Assembly: GCA_026874595.1 (NCBI GenBank)
Contig: CM049315.1
Location: 66,719,916 to 66,783,915 of the forward strand
Length of the DNA: 64,000 bases
Direction: 5' to 3'
Source: Sipunculus nudus
Lineage: Eukaryota > Annelida > Sipuncula > Golfingiida > Sipunculidae
The notes beneath the pieces were generated by a model, which was not told the DNA's origin, searched no databases, and saw only the letters and a list, made by a program, of their open reading frames with translations. Positions 32,139 to 44,667 of the stretch are shown here, in pieces. Numbering within the stretch: position 1 is the stretch's first letter; every line of letters begins with the position of its first letter. The translations under genes were made by a program, and so were the position numbers.

Positions 32139-33348
32139 TTCTGTTAAAGAACATACATTTTAAAGTAGTAGTTGAATTTGATAATAATATGATGGCGATC
32201 TTTTAACATGTTGATGGGTTGCTTCCAATATGTATCTTAACCTTGGCTTATAAAAATAAACAAGTATCGTACCTGTTAAAAATAATAGATGATATTAATA
32301 TATTTCAAAACAAACATATTTAAAGTCAGGAAGAGTATAAATAAAGAAAAAAAATTATATGAAACGTTCATTACATGGACAAGTTGTAGGTAATGCCTCG
32401 CAAATAATCCAAAATATACATTAATTATAAGGCTCTGTGCAATGAAGGCTGTCTTTATCTAGGTATCTTACGTTATATATGTCACGATTTGGACTCGCTA
32501 TTAACTTTTTTTTATATACATGCATCATAACAGTAACAAACAAATCATTAAAGCATGCTGCATAACTTAATTCCATTGTTAGTTGAAACCTTTTTATCGA
32601 TATATTTCTCAGCATAAGCTTGATCAAACACCATCAATAAGATTGGATATTTAAAATATGTAAAATCGGGAAATCATCAGACTTAGTTACAACCGAAAGC
32701 TGCCTGTGATAAATACCTGTTTCACTGATGTTCACATACACTGGGCCTCTATAAACCAACGCCAAGCCTTAGACTGGTACTCAGCGAAAATAATGTCTTC
32801 ATTCCCCCAAAATACGTCAGGTTGATGTAGACGATTCTTCATAAGAAGAATGCTTGCCGTACACTCCAGACCGGAACATATGTACAATCCACTTACAGAT
32901 CTGATAAGGACAAGATTACCTGTGAGGGAGGAACCAGTCTGTCTCAAGTACAAGTGACAGATCGAGATCCACTAAATAAAACTCGTATCTTCTGCTTGAA
33001 CAGACTGATCCCAAGCATCGTCTTTGGCACAGACTGTGCAAATTCTTCACATCAATAGTTCAACCATGTGTAGGGTGCCCTCCTGTTGTATTGTGGTGGC
33101 GCACAGTTCTTACTTTCACAGAATGTAAGAATCACGGAATTCCCCCGTGGCTAATGATTAACAATCCTGCGCTATGACTGTTATATTGGCCTTTGATAAC
33201 AGGAACTCTTTTTTACTCTGATTATATGCGTAGGCGCACATACGCGCCGCCCTGAGAGAAATGTGATATGCAGACGCTATATTTAGATATTGAATAATGA
33301 TCCCTCATTCATACATACACACATATACATATATATAATATAATATAT

Positions 33349-33379
<31 letters not shown>

Positions 33380-34127
33380 ATATATACTAAATAAGTATAT
33401 TGCGCTGAGCACATGTAATGATGCCCCAGTACATAGTATCATATAATTCTGGGTTTCTGTGTGATTGTCCTTTTTGCACGCCTTACTGGACGGTCCTCCG
33501 AACGTATTTCCAGCTTCCACATAACCTGCTATCCAGATTGTATTAGTCTCCATTCCGTCGTGATACATGTAGTCCATGAGACAGGTAGCCCATTTTGCAA
33601 TTTCGGTATCAACTGGTGGCAAATTCTATCATACCTTTTTGGAAAGTTTATTACCTCTTCTTACATTTTTGCTATGCGAATGTCTATTACAAACCTCTAA
33701 ACTCTAACTACGAAAATGTCATTTTGATAAAACGTTGTCAAAGGAAATGGAGTCAGGGAAACAAAAATGACAAAAAATAGCTTTCACTGGTCATATCTTC
33801 GCATTCGAAGCGGCAAAGAAAAGCACAGAAGGTAAAGATTGTATTTTAGGTAATTGCAGGTTTACATAAGACATATCAAGGTATTGGCGTCAATATACCA
33901 TTTGGCCAATTTGATTTGAAAAGTTTTACTTGTGTTGGAAACACCATTAGTTCATTAGTTGCGGAGGTTCCCGTGTGCATGAAATGTTCCTGACATTACT
34001 CCTAACAGTTGTGAACTAGACCATTAGACGTAACAAAAAAGTGGTGGTAGACTTCTGGTAAACCGGCAATGAATCTGAAAATGACGCCATTAGCCATGCC
34101 CATAGCTACATAAAAAGAAGGTATATA
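32139..34127. other. Unassigned region with one exon-like ORF
   Basis: Mostly AT-rich with TA repeats at 33325-33382. On the minus strand 33622-33430 is an open frame reading MPPVDTEIAKWATCLMDYMY, then TNTIWIAGYVEAG and ACKKDN. Its Cys/Trp spacing could suit an extracellular domain exon, but I do not recognise the family and found no partner exon. The minus frame at 32953-32732 is likewise unassigned. Confidence 0.35.
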
Positions 34128-36239
34128 GTGGTAGGGGAAACATAAACTGCCATATCTCTAGATCTACAGATAGCAGAATAAGAAATTACAACATTAAATG
34201 TTTGTATTTTGGTCTTCTATATACGTTGGATTTATCAATATGCACATTAATCGAATATTGAGGTCATTAAAGGTCACAAGTTCACAAAACTGATTCTAAA
34301 GTGAAAAATTTATATTCTTAGGCATAACAGTTATGATAGTTATGGAAATGCTTGTATCTATAAAACAAAAACATGCAATCATCCTAGAAGATATTAATTG
34401 AGACATTTACTTGCAATTTAGTGTATTGTATACTGCCATTATGAAAAAATTAGAAATGAGATAAGAAGGAAAATTAACCAATTGAATGTTTCCTGTTCGG
34501 TAATCTTAAACATTGTAGTCCATGTGATAACATTACCTATTACAATTAAACAGTATGTTAAATAGGTAAATCTTTTATTCTGATTGCTCATGTATTTAAC
34601 AAATGTAACTTTTAATGTGGACCAATAAAGGTAAAAATACAGATTTATGCATTCCCAACCCGCATAGAATCACCTCATATGTTAAGTTTGTATATATATA
34701 TAACCATGATAATTTATAAAGCTCTTCAGTGAATACTAATGTTTCAGCATAAGAAGCAAATAAAGGGTTACAGTCTTATTGTTTACACTTTGTGCACAAT
34801 GTCGCAGTAGTAATTCAAAAATTGATAAGGCTCTACTATCCCTTCGGCTTGAGCACCTACACACAACGTATAAGGCCCCTTTGATTCCTCCGTAACCTAC
34901 ATTTAGAAAATGACAGTTTCCTTATAAATTGTGTATTGCAAACGCAATCTTTGTATTTTGCTTAGTTTAGTGGCTTACGTTTCGTTTCTTTATTTATGGG
35001 TGGTATATCCCCTGATACTGCAGCTTATCACTATCTGCATGGTAAACTGTCACAAACTCGGTAAAAAATGTCATGAGTTAAAACATAAACTGTTGTGTTA
35101 CCCCATAAAAAACAAGTTGCACTAATCCCAGAATAATAAATCAACATTCAAAATGTTTGTATCTAGGTCATTTATTCGTCATAGTTCCATTTATGCAAAT
35201 TAAGATGTTAATCAGGTCATCAAAGGTTAAAGGGTCATGAAACTCTCGCATTATAATAAAAAAGTTTACATTTCTCATGGAATAATTGTTTTGAGAGTAT
35301 GGAAATGCCATCGAACTATAATATAAATTTTATATATCACATTATTTAATAATAAAATCATTAATCATTTCAGACCTGCTTAGTCTAAAAATGAAATGAT
35401 AAATAATTTTATAATTTTAAATAATAATGCAGTAATTCGGAAATTCAATGCGAAAAGAGTAAATCATTATTTTGTACTTTCAAAGATAACCAATAGCTAT
35501 ATCCGAAGTTGGGAGATCATGTTATTTTTTTTAACAGATTAATAGTTCTATGCATGTCATGGGTCAATTTGCTCTTAAGATTTAAATTCCTCTCATAGCC
35601 TTATTATTTTTGGGCTTTAAAGGATTTCTACAAAGTGGGAAAAATAGAAACGACCCCTAATTTAAGAATGATAGATGTATGTATATTAAAGTTGAATGCA
35701 ACCCATCAGGCCCATTTGAATCCTCATGACTTGAGGAATTGTACTAATCTATATAGTTTAGTATCAGTTATTGTTTTTTACTTTAAGATGTAATTTTGAC
35801 AGTCTCTGTTGCAACCTTTCACCTCTGACGTTCGGAGTGTAAAATAAAGTGAAACACGTCCAAGGTACATCATTGTTTCACACTTGACTGGACGTTAAAT
35901 GGACATCTACCTGGATACACCCACCTCTCATCCCACTGGATTCTCTCCTCACATCTTATGATAACTGCATTAAGATCACGAGTCAAGTAACGCCTCCTGT
36001 ACCGCTCTGTGTTAAAGCATGGTCCATAATTCTCTAACTGGCACGATTTAAATTTTACATGTGAGACCTAAGGAACTAACTCTGATTTAAGTAATGTCAA
36101 TAATTAGTTAGTACCCCAGTGAATACATAGTAAGTAATATTGTCATGTTTATGTTTGAAATAAACTGTTCTACATATACTTTTATACTGTCTAACTATAT
36201 GTAACCTGATAATGAATGATTAATGATAACAAAATTCAA

Positions 36240-36274
<35 letters not shown>

Positions 36275-37445
36275 ACAATGCATTTAGCAACATCTTTACC
36301 ATGTTGTGATCTCACGTTGAAGTTACTGGAACAACTTGGATATTTCTTATGCAACCGTGTACATTGAATAAGGTTCAATTGATTGACAATAAATTCTAAT
36401 TTTGACTTGATCATCGTGTTTGACTACAGACAATTAGCTGCATTTATTGCCACTGGTTAAAAATATTCAGTGTTTCAAGATCTTTACCAAACGGTGATTT
36501 TTTATATCTAACATTTAACATCGGTGTTTAAAAAATTTGACTGTGCTCCATTGACCTTGCATGACCTTGCATATATGAAGCTAACCCCATTACAAGTGAT
36601 TGTTTCCAAAAGCATGGTTATATTTCTGAAACATGATATATCAAATGAGAAGATATCACAAGGGAGAGCCAGGTTTTTGCAGTTTTAGTTTCCCCCATCT
36701 GGTTCCTTTTCATTAATAATCAGTTTGGCATTTCCATGCGCTTAAAGGCTTAAAGATCTTAATTGACATGAACCTACTCATTTGAAAGTGCTGTAATGCA
36801 AAAACGCAAAATGAGAGATATACCAAGAAATAAAGAATAAACTGTAAGCCACTAAGAAAAATACAATAATTTGCAATTGAAATACATAATTTATAAGAAT
36901 ATGTCTGCAATTGAAAGCTATCATTTCCTTAATTTTGGATATCAGAGTTTAACCTGAATTTTGACCTTTATTTGTCCACTTTTAAAGCTATAAGTGTCGG
37001 ATATATGAGCAAACGGTATAAAAGGTTTATAACCTAGATAACATACTATTTAATTGCAAAAGGGAATGTCATCACTTTGGCTACATTTTTTATGATAACG
37101 GAAGAGAAAACATTCATATTGATTAATTTGTCTTCAATTGTCATTAATATTTTTTTTACATAATGGCAATAAAAACACACACTTATTTGCAAATAAATGT
37201 CTTGAATTTTCTTCTAGGAGGGTTTTATGCTGTGTTCTGTAGATACAACTGTTATGCCTGATGATATAGAATTGTCACTTTAGCCTCAGTTTCTAGACCT
37301 TTTAGCCTTTAATGACCTAATTATTCAATCAATTTGCATATTGTTCATTCCAATAGAACACTTAAATACACTTATTTTAGGTGGTAATTTATTATTTTGC
37401 CATCAGTAGATCTAAAGATATAGCAGTTTATGTTTCTCCTACCCC
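34128..37445. mobile_element. 3.3 kb element with ~200-bp inverted repeats and internal extra copies
   Basis: The left arm begins GTGGTAGGGGAAACATAAAC and the right arm, reversed, GGGGTAGGAGAAACATAAAC. Similarity continues for about 200 bp, through 'ctttagatctac', 'aatatgca', 'aggtcattaaagg' and 'aggcataacagtt'. TA flanks both ends (34126-34127 and 37446-37447). A further degraded direct copy of the arm sits at about 35070-35330, and a weaker inverted one at about 36570-36720 ('gggggaaactaaaactgc'). No transposase was recognised. It looks like a non-autonomous element with long compound inverted repeats. Confidence 0.7.
36243..36272. repeat. (TA)n microsatellite
   Basis: Short TA run inside the 34.1-37.4 kb element. 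Confidence 0.9.
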
Positions 37446-37778
37446 TATTGGGAGCAATGGGGATTAGCGTCGCCCTGTGACCACGACTTGCACAATACGC
37501 TCTATGGCTAGTGAGCGCAAAATGCGGGAAAGTTCCCAAGGTGCCTCCTGAAAAACATGACAGGGGCGGAGGACCTAAAAGCACAAAAGAAATAGGGGGA
37601 CCTATTTGGGGAATATCAAAATTATTTAATTATGTAGGTTAATAGGGCATAGGTCTTAATCCCGCAAAATAAAAAAAAATTGTCCTAGAAAAGCGCACCG
37701 TCGATACGTGTGCCGAATACCGAAGGCCAAATTAGAACGGAAGCAGGTAAACCTTTGTCTACCAAAACAAACTGCGTA
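37446..37778. other. Unassigned spacer
   Basis: Between the inverted-repeat element and the Helitron-like element. No gene, repeat border or RNA recognised. Confidence 0.5.
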
Positions 37779-38686
37779 TCTATCTATCTAATACTAATAA
37801 AAGGAATTCAGTTCACGTTTGTTCGCGGTGTTCTCTAAAACCGCGTTGTGTACAATATTGTGCCATACATCATTTTAAAGGTTATTATCCCCGCAGTGAC
37901 AAAGGCGATATGAAAATAAATAATTTTTAATAAACACATAATTTTGAGTGATTTTTCCGGGTTTTTTTTACCGAGCACAGCCGAATTGCCTTCGGCAATC
38001 ACCGGAATGCGTGCATCGTGGTCACTTAACCTCTAACACTAAGGACCATTGTTCATATGAATAACGCTTGCTTTCAATGAGGGATTTGACCCACGTGCGT
38101 GGTCAGTAAAAGAGAAAAACACATGTTTCTCGCTTTATGAAACCCAGGAGGATTAATGACAAAACCTAATTCAAGGTCCCGAATTCAGGAACAGGGCTGG
38201 GGTGGTGTCGGGGGTCTGAAAATGGGATACGGACCCACTGCATGGAGTCTCGCTGGGTCCGCTTCTGCTACTTACGATGAATGTATATTTCTGTTTCCTT
38301 CTTCAGGAACAGTTTCCTTGCAACGTACATTTAATTAATCTAATGTTTTCCTCACATCAACCTATTCTTTATAGGTCCAACGATAGAAACCAGTCAAATA
38401 TCAACGAAACACTGTATGCCTCCGCGTCTCATTCCGGTTCGCAATGTAAACCATCACTGACCAGGTCTTTAAGGTAAACATACCGGGATATTTTTTTTGC
38501 TACGAGCACAGCGCCACAAAATAACAGTAAAAATTATTTGTACAGATTGTATTCCGAGAGTATCCCACTAAAAATCTATATTTTCTTTGAACTTTTATAA
38601 TAAAAAATGAGCCAACCTTCAATATCTCAGTTAATATATCTCCCAAACCGCGGTGAAAAGCCCGGTATACCGGGTTTATCAGCTAG
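37779..38686 (+). mobile_element. Non-autonomous Helitron-like element, 908 bp
   Basis: Starts with TC (TCTATCTATCTAATACTAAT) after a host A and ends CTAG before a host T, as Helitrons insert between A and T without target duplication. Thirteen bases in from the CTAG end (tttatcag between) is a perfect 14-bp palindrome, CCCGGTATACCGGG (38661-38674), the expected 3' hairpin. No Rep/helicase coding region, so it would depend on an autonomous partner. Confidence 0.75.
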
Positions 38687-39679
38687 TTAATTATAAAGAA
38701 AATGTGATGGAGCAGATACCAGTCTACAACACGTATATGGGCTGTGACCAGGTTACGACAGGAAGTGCCCCCAGCCAGACGATAGGAAACCGCCAAGAAG
38801 AACAAACCTGATCTTGACAAGCTGCTGCTAGAGCCCTGTTTAAGAGCATGTGTTCCTCAGCGGACATCGTCTCCTGTCTTTTGGTAAAGAAACGTTTCCC
38901 TGTAGAGCAACTCTACAACATCTAGCGACGAGGTATTACGGTGCGGTGCTAATTTTCACTCGTGCGAATGCTTTAATGTTCCAACTTATTTTTCCATTGA
39001 AAACCATATAACGTTAAGAACGCTTGCATCATCTTGTTCTTTCCCAGATTTTTATAGTCAAGCTGAGACCGTTACATTGATTTCTCTGTTAAGTAGGATC
39101 ATTCTTGTGCCACCCGGTTTTCAAGCGGTGTTTGAAACTTGATCGTTCTTAAACAGACCGGGACGTGCTGCCATCTTGTGGCTGACCGTGTAACTAATTC
39201 ATTCCTTGATCAATTCGAGGGCGCTCTCGAAAATTTGAAACTTGTTTCGGTTCCGGGAATACCGGTTCTGTAGGTTTCACCATGTATTTTTAAGTGGACA
39301 GTTTCGATTTTAATAGAAAATATTGATAACATCATAAATTATTTATAATAAATAAAATTAATAAATGATGAAAATTTTCTCAAAAGTTAATGACCCATGC
39401 CTGGGCACTTTGAGACCAATTGAGAGCATTATTAATTGTGACTAGCAAATATATATTCAATTATGATGAAAATAGACTGTTTCTCTGCATCTCACAATGT
39501 GTCCTCGTGTCAGACGACATGGACGTACAGGATACGTGCAGTTCATCTTAAGCAGAGGTTGATTTAGCCCCCCCCCCCCTGTTTTTGGACAAAAAAAAAT
39601 CTGAAATACTCTTAGAACACTGTCACACTTCCAATTACAATGTATGTCTTGCTTAGATAATATATGCTTAGAAGCTACC
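38687..39679. other. Unassigned region
   Basis: Low coding potential on both strands; includes a C run at about 39570. No repeat family or exon recognised. Confidence 0.5.
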
Positions 39680-42448
39680 CCATATCAGAGAATTACACTT
39701 GTATTATAAAAAAAAATACACTAGAATATCCAATTTAATCGATGATGATTGCCATAATTTTCTCAATTCCATTGACATCCCGGTGTTAACGGATACACAA
39801 AGATTGCACTGTGAAGGTGAATTTACAAGTCAGGAAATATATAAAATTTTGAACGATATGTCTGGAAATAAAACGCCTGGAAATGACGGGTTAACTAAAG
39901 AGTTTTACATTAAATATTTTTTTCTGATAGGTCAAGAATTAACCAATTGTTTAAACGAGAACCATATTAAAGGCGAATTAACTAATAGCCAAAAGCAGAC
40001 TATTGTATCTCTTATTCCAAAGCAAGGTCGTGACTGTAGATATATAAAAAACTGGAGGCCTATAAGCCTTTTAAACGTAGATACCAAAATTATAAATAGA
40101 ATATTAGTTAATCGTATAAAGCCTTTATTGTCAACCCTAATTGGACCTGATCAATATGCGTTCGTACCAGGTAAATATATTGGAGAGCCAATAAGATTAA
40201 TCGCGGATGTAATGCATTATTGTGATACTGAAAATACACCTGGCATCTTGGTAGGCGCGGATTATACAGCCGCTTTTGATTCGGTCGACCATACCTTTCT
40301 TTTCTCTGTTTAAGAAGATTTGGCTTTTCTGAATGCTTTATAAAATGGGTCCGCGTGCTGCACAAACATTGAGAGTAGTGTAGTGAATAACGGGTACGGT
40401 ACCAAATACTTTCCTTTACAAAGGGGAACAAGGCAAGGGGATCCTCTTGCTCCATATTTATTCATAATGGTTATGGAAATACTAAGTCTTATGGTTAAGT
40501 ATAATAAAAATATAGGGGGAATAAGGGTTGCCAAGTCAGAGATAAAAATGTGTTTATTTGCAGATGATTCGATATTTTTTGTTAAAGACGAAAACTCAAT
40601 TTCACCTTGAGGAAGTACTTTGTAAATTTTCAAAATATTCTTCTCTCAAAACTAACTTTGAGAAGTCTGATGCTTCATGGCTAGACCCGTTAAAAAACAG
40701 TGATAAGAAAATAGGCCACTTCAACTGGATAAATTTAACCAGAAATGCAATTAAAATTCTTGGAATTTATTTTACTTACAATAATACTATTAACCAGAAA
40801 TGCAATTTTTAAAAAGTTTTAACTTCCTTCACTACAGGTTTAGAGAGATGGAATCGTAGATCCTTGTCCTTTTTTGGACGAATAACAGTTTTGAAAACAT
40901 TTGCTATACCAAAAATCATGTATCCTTGTATGATGCAATCTCCACCATCTTGCTTTCTCAAGGAGGTTCAAGATAAAATGAAGAGTTACTTCTGGAAGAA
41001 TAAAAAGCCAAAAATAAAACAAACGACACTCATTTCGGATTATAAAAATGGGGGTTTAAAGTTACCTGACATTGAACTTGTTTTGAAGTGCCAAAAACTT
41101 ATATGGGTCAACAAATTAATTAATTCTTCGGATACACCGAGGAAAATTATACCTAACTTTTATTTGAGAAAGATTGGTGGTATTAAAAGTGTAAATTGTA
41201 ATTTTGATAGAGCACGGATCCCTAAATACTTACCAACATTTTATAAAGACTGTTTAAATGCTTGGGCAACCTCTATTCGCACGATACCCACTAACCGAGT
41301 AACAGTGTTGGCCCAGCCGCTCTGGTATAATTACTAACTAGAGAAAGAGCTTCCTTCTATTTTAATACTATCTCTAGACACGGATATAACTTTTTAAAAG
41401 ACCTTGTAGGAAATAATAATGAACTGATAAAATGGCAGGATTCAGGACTAGAGCTGAAGGAGTACATGAATTGGACCGCTGTCTTACATTCTATACCAAG
41501 AGAGTGGCTTAAACTGTTAAAGCATGATATCCTAGAACAAAAAGATTCAACCAATGTACTTGACAAACCATGGTATTTAGAAAAGTCAAACGTCAGAACA
41601 ATGTACAGTAATTTAGTGAAAGAAAAAGGAATTCGCCCAACTGCACAAATACAGATACAAAAACTAGTAGGGACGGATATAGATTGGCAGTTAGTTTATA
41701 AGAGGCCTTTTAAAACCACAATTGAAACAAAAACTAGAGAGTTTCAGTATAAAGTTTTGAACGATATTTTACCATTAAACAAAAAATTATACAGATGGAA
41801 TCTTGTTGAAAATGATAGATGTTCATATTGTTCTATGAATGCTGAAACATTAGTTCATATTTTTTCAGAATGTGCTCAGAGTTGCTTAGTGTATAGTGAG
41901 ATTTGTAATTGGAATTCGATATAAAAATGCCAGAAAATTCAAAAGAAAATATGTTGCTAGGAGTTATCATTGAGACAACAGAGGATGTATTAATAAATCA
42001 CTTGCTTCTTTCATACAAAAATATGGTTTTTAATTGCCGGTTTTCACCAAGTGAACTGTCTCTACAAAAATATGCAGCAATAATATTTAATTTGGAACGT
42101 ATTGAATATAAAGTAGCAGAACAAAAAAATAAATTAGAAAACCATATTAAAAAGTGGGAGAAATTGAAGTCTTTCCTGTAATAGTACTGTAATATTCGTA
42201 TGAAAATTAATATATGATTATTTTCTATGTACTACCTACAGATGTAGGAACTCTGATTGTTGTTATGTTTTTTTTTTTTTTGTTTTTTTTTCTTTTTTGT
42301 GGTTTGTAACGCGTATGTATCCTTTGATGTCTGTAAACTTCATGTATCGTCTTGTTAATTGTTTATATGTTATATTGTGTGATGTATTGTTGGTATTATA
42401 TCAATAAACCTATTAAAAAAATATAAAAAAAATAAATAAAAAAAAAAA
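39680..42448 (+). pseudogene. 5'-truncated Tx1/L1-like LINE (reverse transcriptase)
   Basis: Reverse transcriptase blocks in order: MSGNKTPGNDGLTKEFY (39855-39910), KNWRPISLLNVDTKIINR (about 40050), GADYTAAFDSVDH (about 40254), then after a frameshift GTRQGDPLAPYLF (about 40429) and the catalytic FADDS (about 40556). The C-terminal part has the CCHC-type knuckle CSYCSMNAETLVHIFSEC (about 41820) and a basic Lys-rich end (stop at 42179-42181). A 3' UTR, an AATAAA and an A-rich tail (to 42448) follow. The endonuclease and ORF1 regions are missing at the 5' end, and at least four frame breaks (about 40313, 40607, 40810, 41337) make it inactive. The RT style and C-terminal knuckle fit the L1/Tx1 group. 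Confidence 0.88.
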
Positions 42449-42449
42449 A

Positions 42450-43150
42450 GTACCAGTTGTGTAAGCGTGAATGTGAGGAGACCAAGAACTTGATCAACGA
42501 GAAGCTCAAGGCTGCATATGATGAGACCAACATGGATCTTTGTTGATGTATAAAGAGTTAGTGAAGCTTGCATTAAAGAAATATATAACATGGAAAAGAT
42601 CTCATCAACAGTAATCATTATACCAAAGAAGGGTTCAGGGAGTGTCTGGCTGAAATGCAGGCCTTGTCGGAGCAACTGCTGAAGCAGAATTATTTTAAAT
42701 GTGCCGCGCTGAATGAAGCCAGTAAACAACAACAGGTTAGCCGTAAAGTTGAAGATCATAAGATCTGGGTTCAAGGGGGCTCTTTGACGTCAGAGGAATT
42801 GACGTGCATGCACAATCTAGACAGGAAACACCACCTGCCGGAAACAGATGGTGAAGCCAGACAGGACCGTGTGGACGACATCCTACTGGCTGCTGACCAG
42901 TTTATTACTGCTGGTCACTATGACGCAGATGATGTCAAGGCCAAACAGGCTATGATGACGGAGCGTTGCCAGGCCCTTCAGGCTCCCAAGAGCGAGCGGG
43001 ACGATGCCCCGAGGCTCAAGCAATCCAAACGTGATGTTGAGGGTGAGAGAGACTGGAATCCGGAGATCGGAATGCATTGCTGCATCCACCAAAAGAGGAC
43101 GCGATCTGAATGGTGCAGAGGATTCGGTGCTGTAAGAGTTTGACTTTCTC
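42450..43150 (+). pseudogene. Decayed spectrin-repeat coding fragment
   Basis: Plus-strand frames recall alpha-spectrin repeats: KVEDHKIWVQ, then ITAGHYDADDVKAKQAMMTE (compare the family phrase GHFDADNIKAK..LNERY.AL) and KRDVEGERDW (compare FRDVEDEE.W). An upstream piece reads CKRECEETKNLINEKLKAAY. Stops and frame breaks (e.g. TGA near 42542) separate them, and the final helix is corrupted. A 'gtaaga' after 43130 and a 'ttgttcag' at 43183 may be remnants of an intron. It directly abuts the LINE poly-A tail. Confidence 0.6.
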
Positions 43151-43399
43151 TTAGTTAAACAATGTGTTGTTGATTTTGTTCAGAGTGAGTTGTCTTTACC
43201 CAACGCCAAAGTCAAAGCATCATTGAAAAGGGGAGTTGATGGAAATGACTGTAAGTGTTTGGAGTCGTTGCAGCAAAGACAACTTCTGTTCCTCCTTGTA
43301 CTACTTCTTACATGCGCGTATGGTTTGTTCATGCTGATAATGACATCAATGAATAATTGGTAGATCCTGAGATAATAAAAACTTAAGGGCTTATTATCT
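43151..43399. other. Continuation of the decayed region before the hAT insertion
   Basis: May hold a further degenerate exon (SELSLPNAKVKASLKRG after the ag at 43184) but without a recognisable family. It ends at the 8-bp target duplication of the hAT-like element. Confidence 0.35.
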
Positions 43400-43407
43400 G
43401 CAGGCAC
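43400..43407. repeat. Target-site duplication, left (GCAGGCAC)
   Basis: Exact 8-bp copy of 47393-47400. Eight base pairs is the duplication length made by hAT transposases. Confidence 0.8.
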
Positions 43408-44039
43408 TAGGGCTGTATCAATATATCGATACGAATCGATACACGACGTCGATATGATTACCGAAATGCGTTGAATGCTGTATCGGTCGTATCGATGTAA
43501 AACATTGATTGCGAACGAATAGAGATATGACTCTAAACTTAAATATAACCTTGACGATTTATAAAGCTAAATGCACTGTATATTTATTGCTTTGGCTTTT
43601 AAGACTTGATAAGTATTGGTTATAGCCCAATGCAATGCAATGCAAGCCGTGAGGTTTGCGAGGCTTGTGTCACATGACAGCGAGCCATCCTTGGTCGAAG
43701 GTCACGCGTGTCATTTTTTTGGCTACGCACCAGTTCTATGCCATATTTGGAAAGTCGCCATGCAACTTCACTTGCATGGTCACTTTTCATGTCCCTGTGA
43801 TCCAAGCAGATTTGAAAGTACAGTTAGAAAAAAGGAAAATACGCCGCATGTGGGACAAGAAATGTTTATACGCATGCACGTCATGCAGTACTTCCATGAC
43901 AAGCAGGTGCATGTAAGCGATAAAAGGAAAATGATACTGACTTTCCACTTTATTAATGAAATCGATATTCACATCACATATTGCTACTAGGAACAAGGTA
44001 CATTCACGTCTATATCCTATATATATATGTGTGTGTGTT

Positions 44040-44155
44040 GTTACGAAGACAAATTGTTCAGGGGAAACATTGGGCCGGTCCGAGATTCGAACCCATAACG
44101 GTGGCGCACAATTCCGGCGTACCAACCGCTTCACTAGCAAAGCAAGCTTCACTAA
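44040..44155 (-). mobile_element. tRNA-derived SINE copy 1
   Basis: In minus sense: an A-box-like 'tagtgaagcggttgg', then the B box 'gggttcgaatctcgg' ~35 bp later, then 'aacaatttgtcttcgtaac' and a (CA)n(TA)n tail (44009-44040). The TTCGAAT core is typical of tRNA-derived SINE heads. It is ~85% similar to copy 2. Confidence 0.75.
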
Positions 44156-44460
44156 CACCCCCGTCACACGAGAAGGCGATCTCGCTGCGATCACCGACTT
44201 GGGGCAGATCGCCGTAGAACGCAGCCAGAGTGGCCTTAAGTTTTCATGAGCTTCGTAGGAGCGAGACAGTGTCGCCTTGGGTCGTCATATGGTCACCATG
44301 CACGCCATGACTGGCGACCAGTTTTGGACATGGACAAAATTTCCGCCGCGAGGTCGCCGTGGATTAAAAGCGCAGTCAGATCGGAATTCGATCGCGTTCA
44401 GTGTTCCAGCAGCGCAGTACCAGATTTCTGACAGCGCAGGTCGACCGCCAGTAAACATGC
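44156..44460. other. GC-rich spacer between SINE copies
   Basis: Unusually GC-rich for this window, with many TCGC/GCGA phrases ('gaaggcgatctcgctgcga'). No coding family recognised. It could be part of another repeat into which the SINEs inserted. Confidence 0.35.
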
Positions 44461-44580
44461 TGTTACGAAGACAAATTATTCAGGGGAAAACATTGGGCCG
44501 ATCCCGGATTCGAACCAATAACGGTGGCGCACAGGTCCGGCGAACCAATCGCTTCGCTAGCAAAGCAAGCTTCACTAGCG
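44461..44580 (-). mobile_element. tRNA-derived SINE copy 2
   Basis: Same orientation and family as copy 1. B box 'tggttcgaatccggg' and A-box-like 'tagcgaagcgattgg' in minus sense, better preserved here. The tail is lost: after 'cttcgtaaca' the sequence turns GC-rich. Confidence 0.78.
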
Positions 44581-44667
44581 AGACAGTTCGGTCCGCTTTT
44601 ATGTCACCCCGTAACACACCCCCTCTAAAGAAGTGTGTTTGTGTGTATCACACTTATTCGCTTTATG

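Noticed and set aside
31785-32147. Pro/Tyr/Asn-rich 120-residue ORF resembling a secreted low-complexity protein
   Set aside because: It follows exactly the C-rich repeat, has no signal peptide and stays open only because of the repeat.
33305-33622. C-type-lectin-like exon
   Set aside because: The WIAGYVEAG and Cys pattern is suggestive only; no conserved QPD/EPN or WND-type motif was seen, so it is left unassigned.
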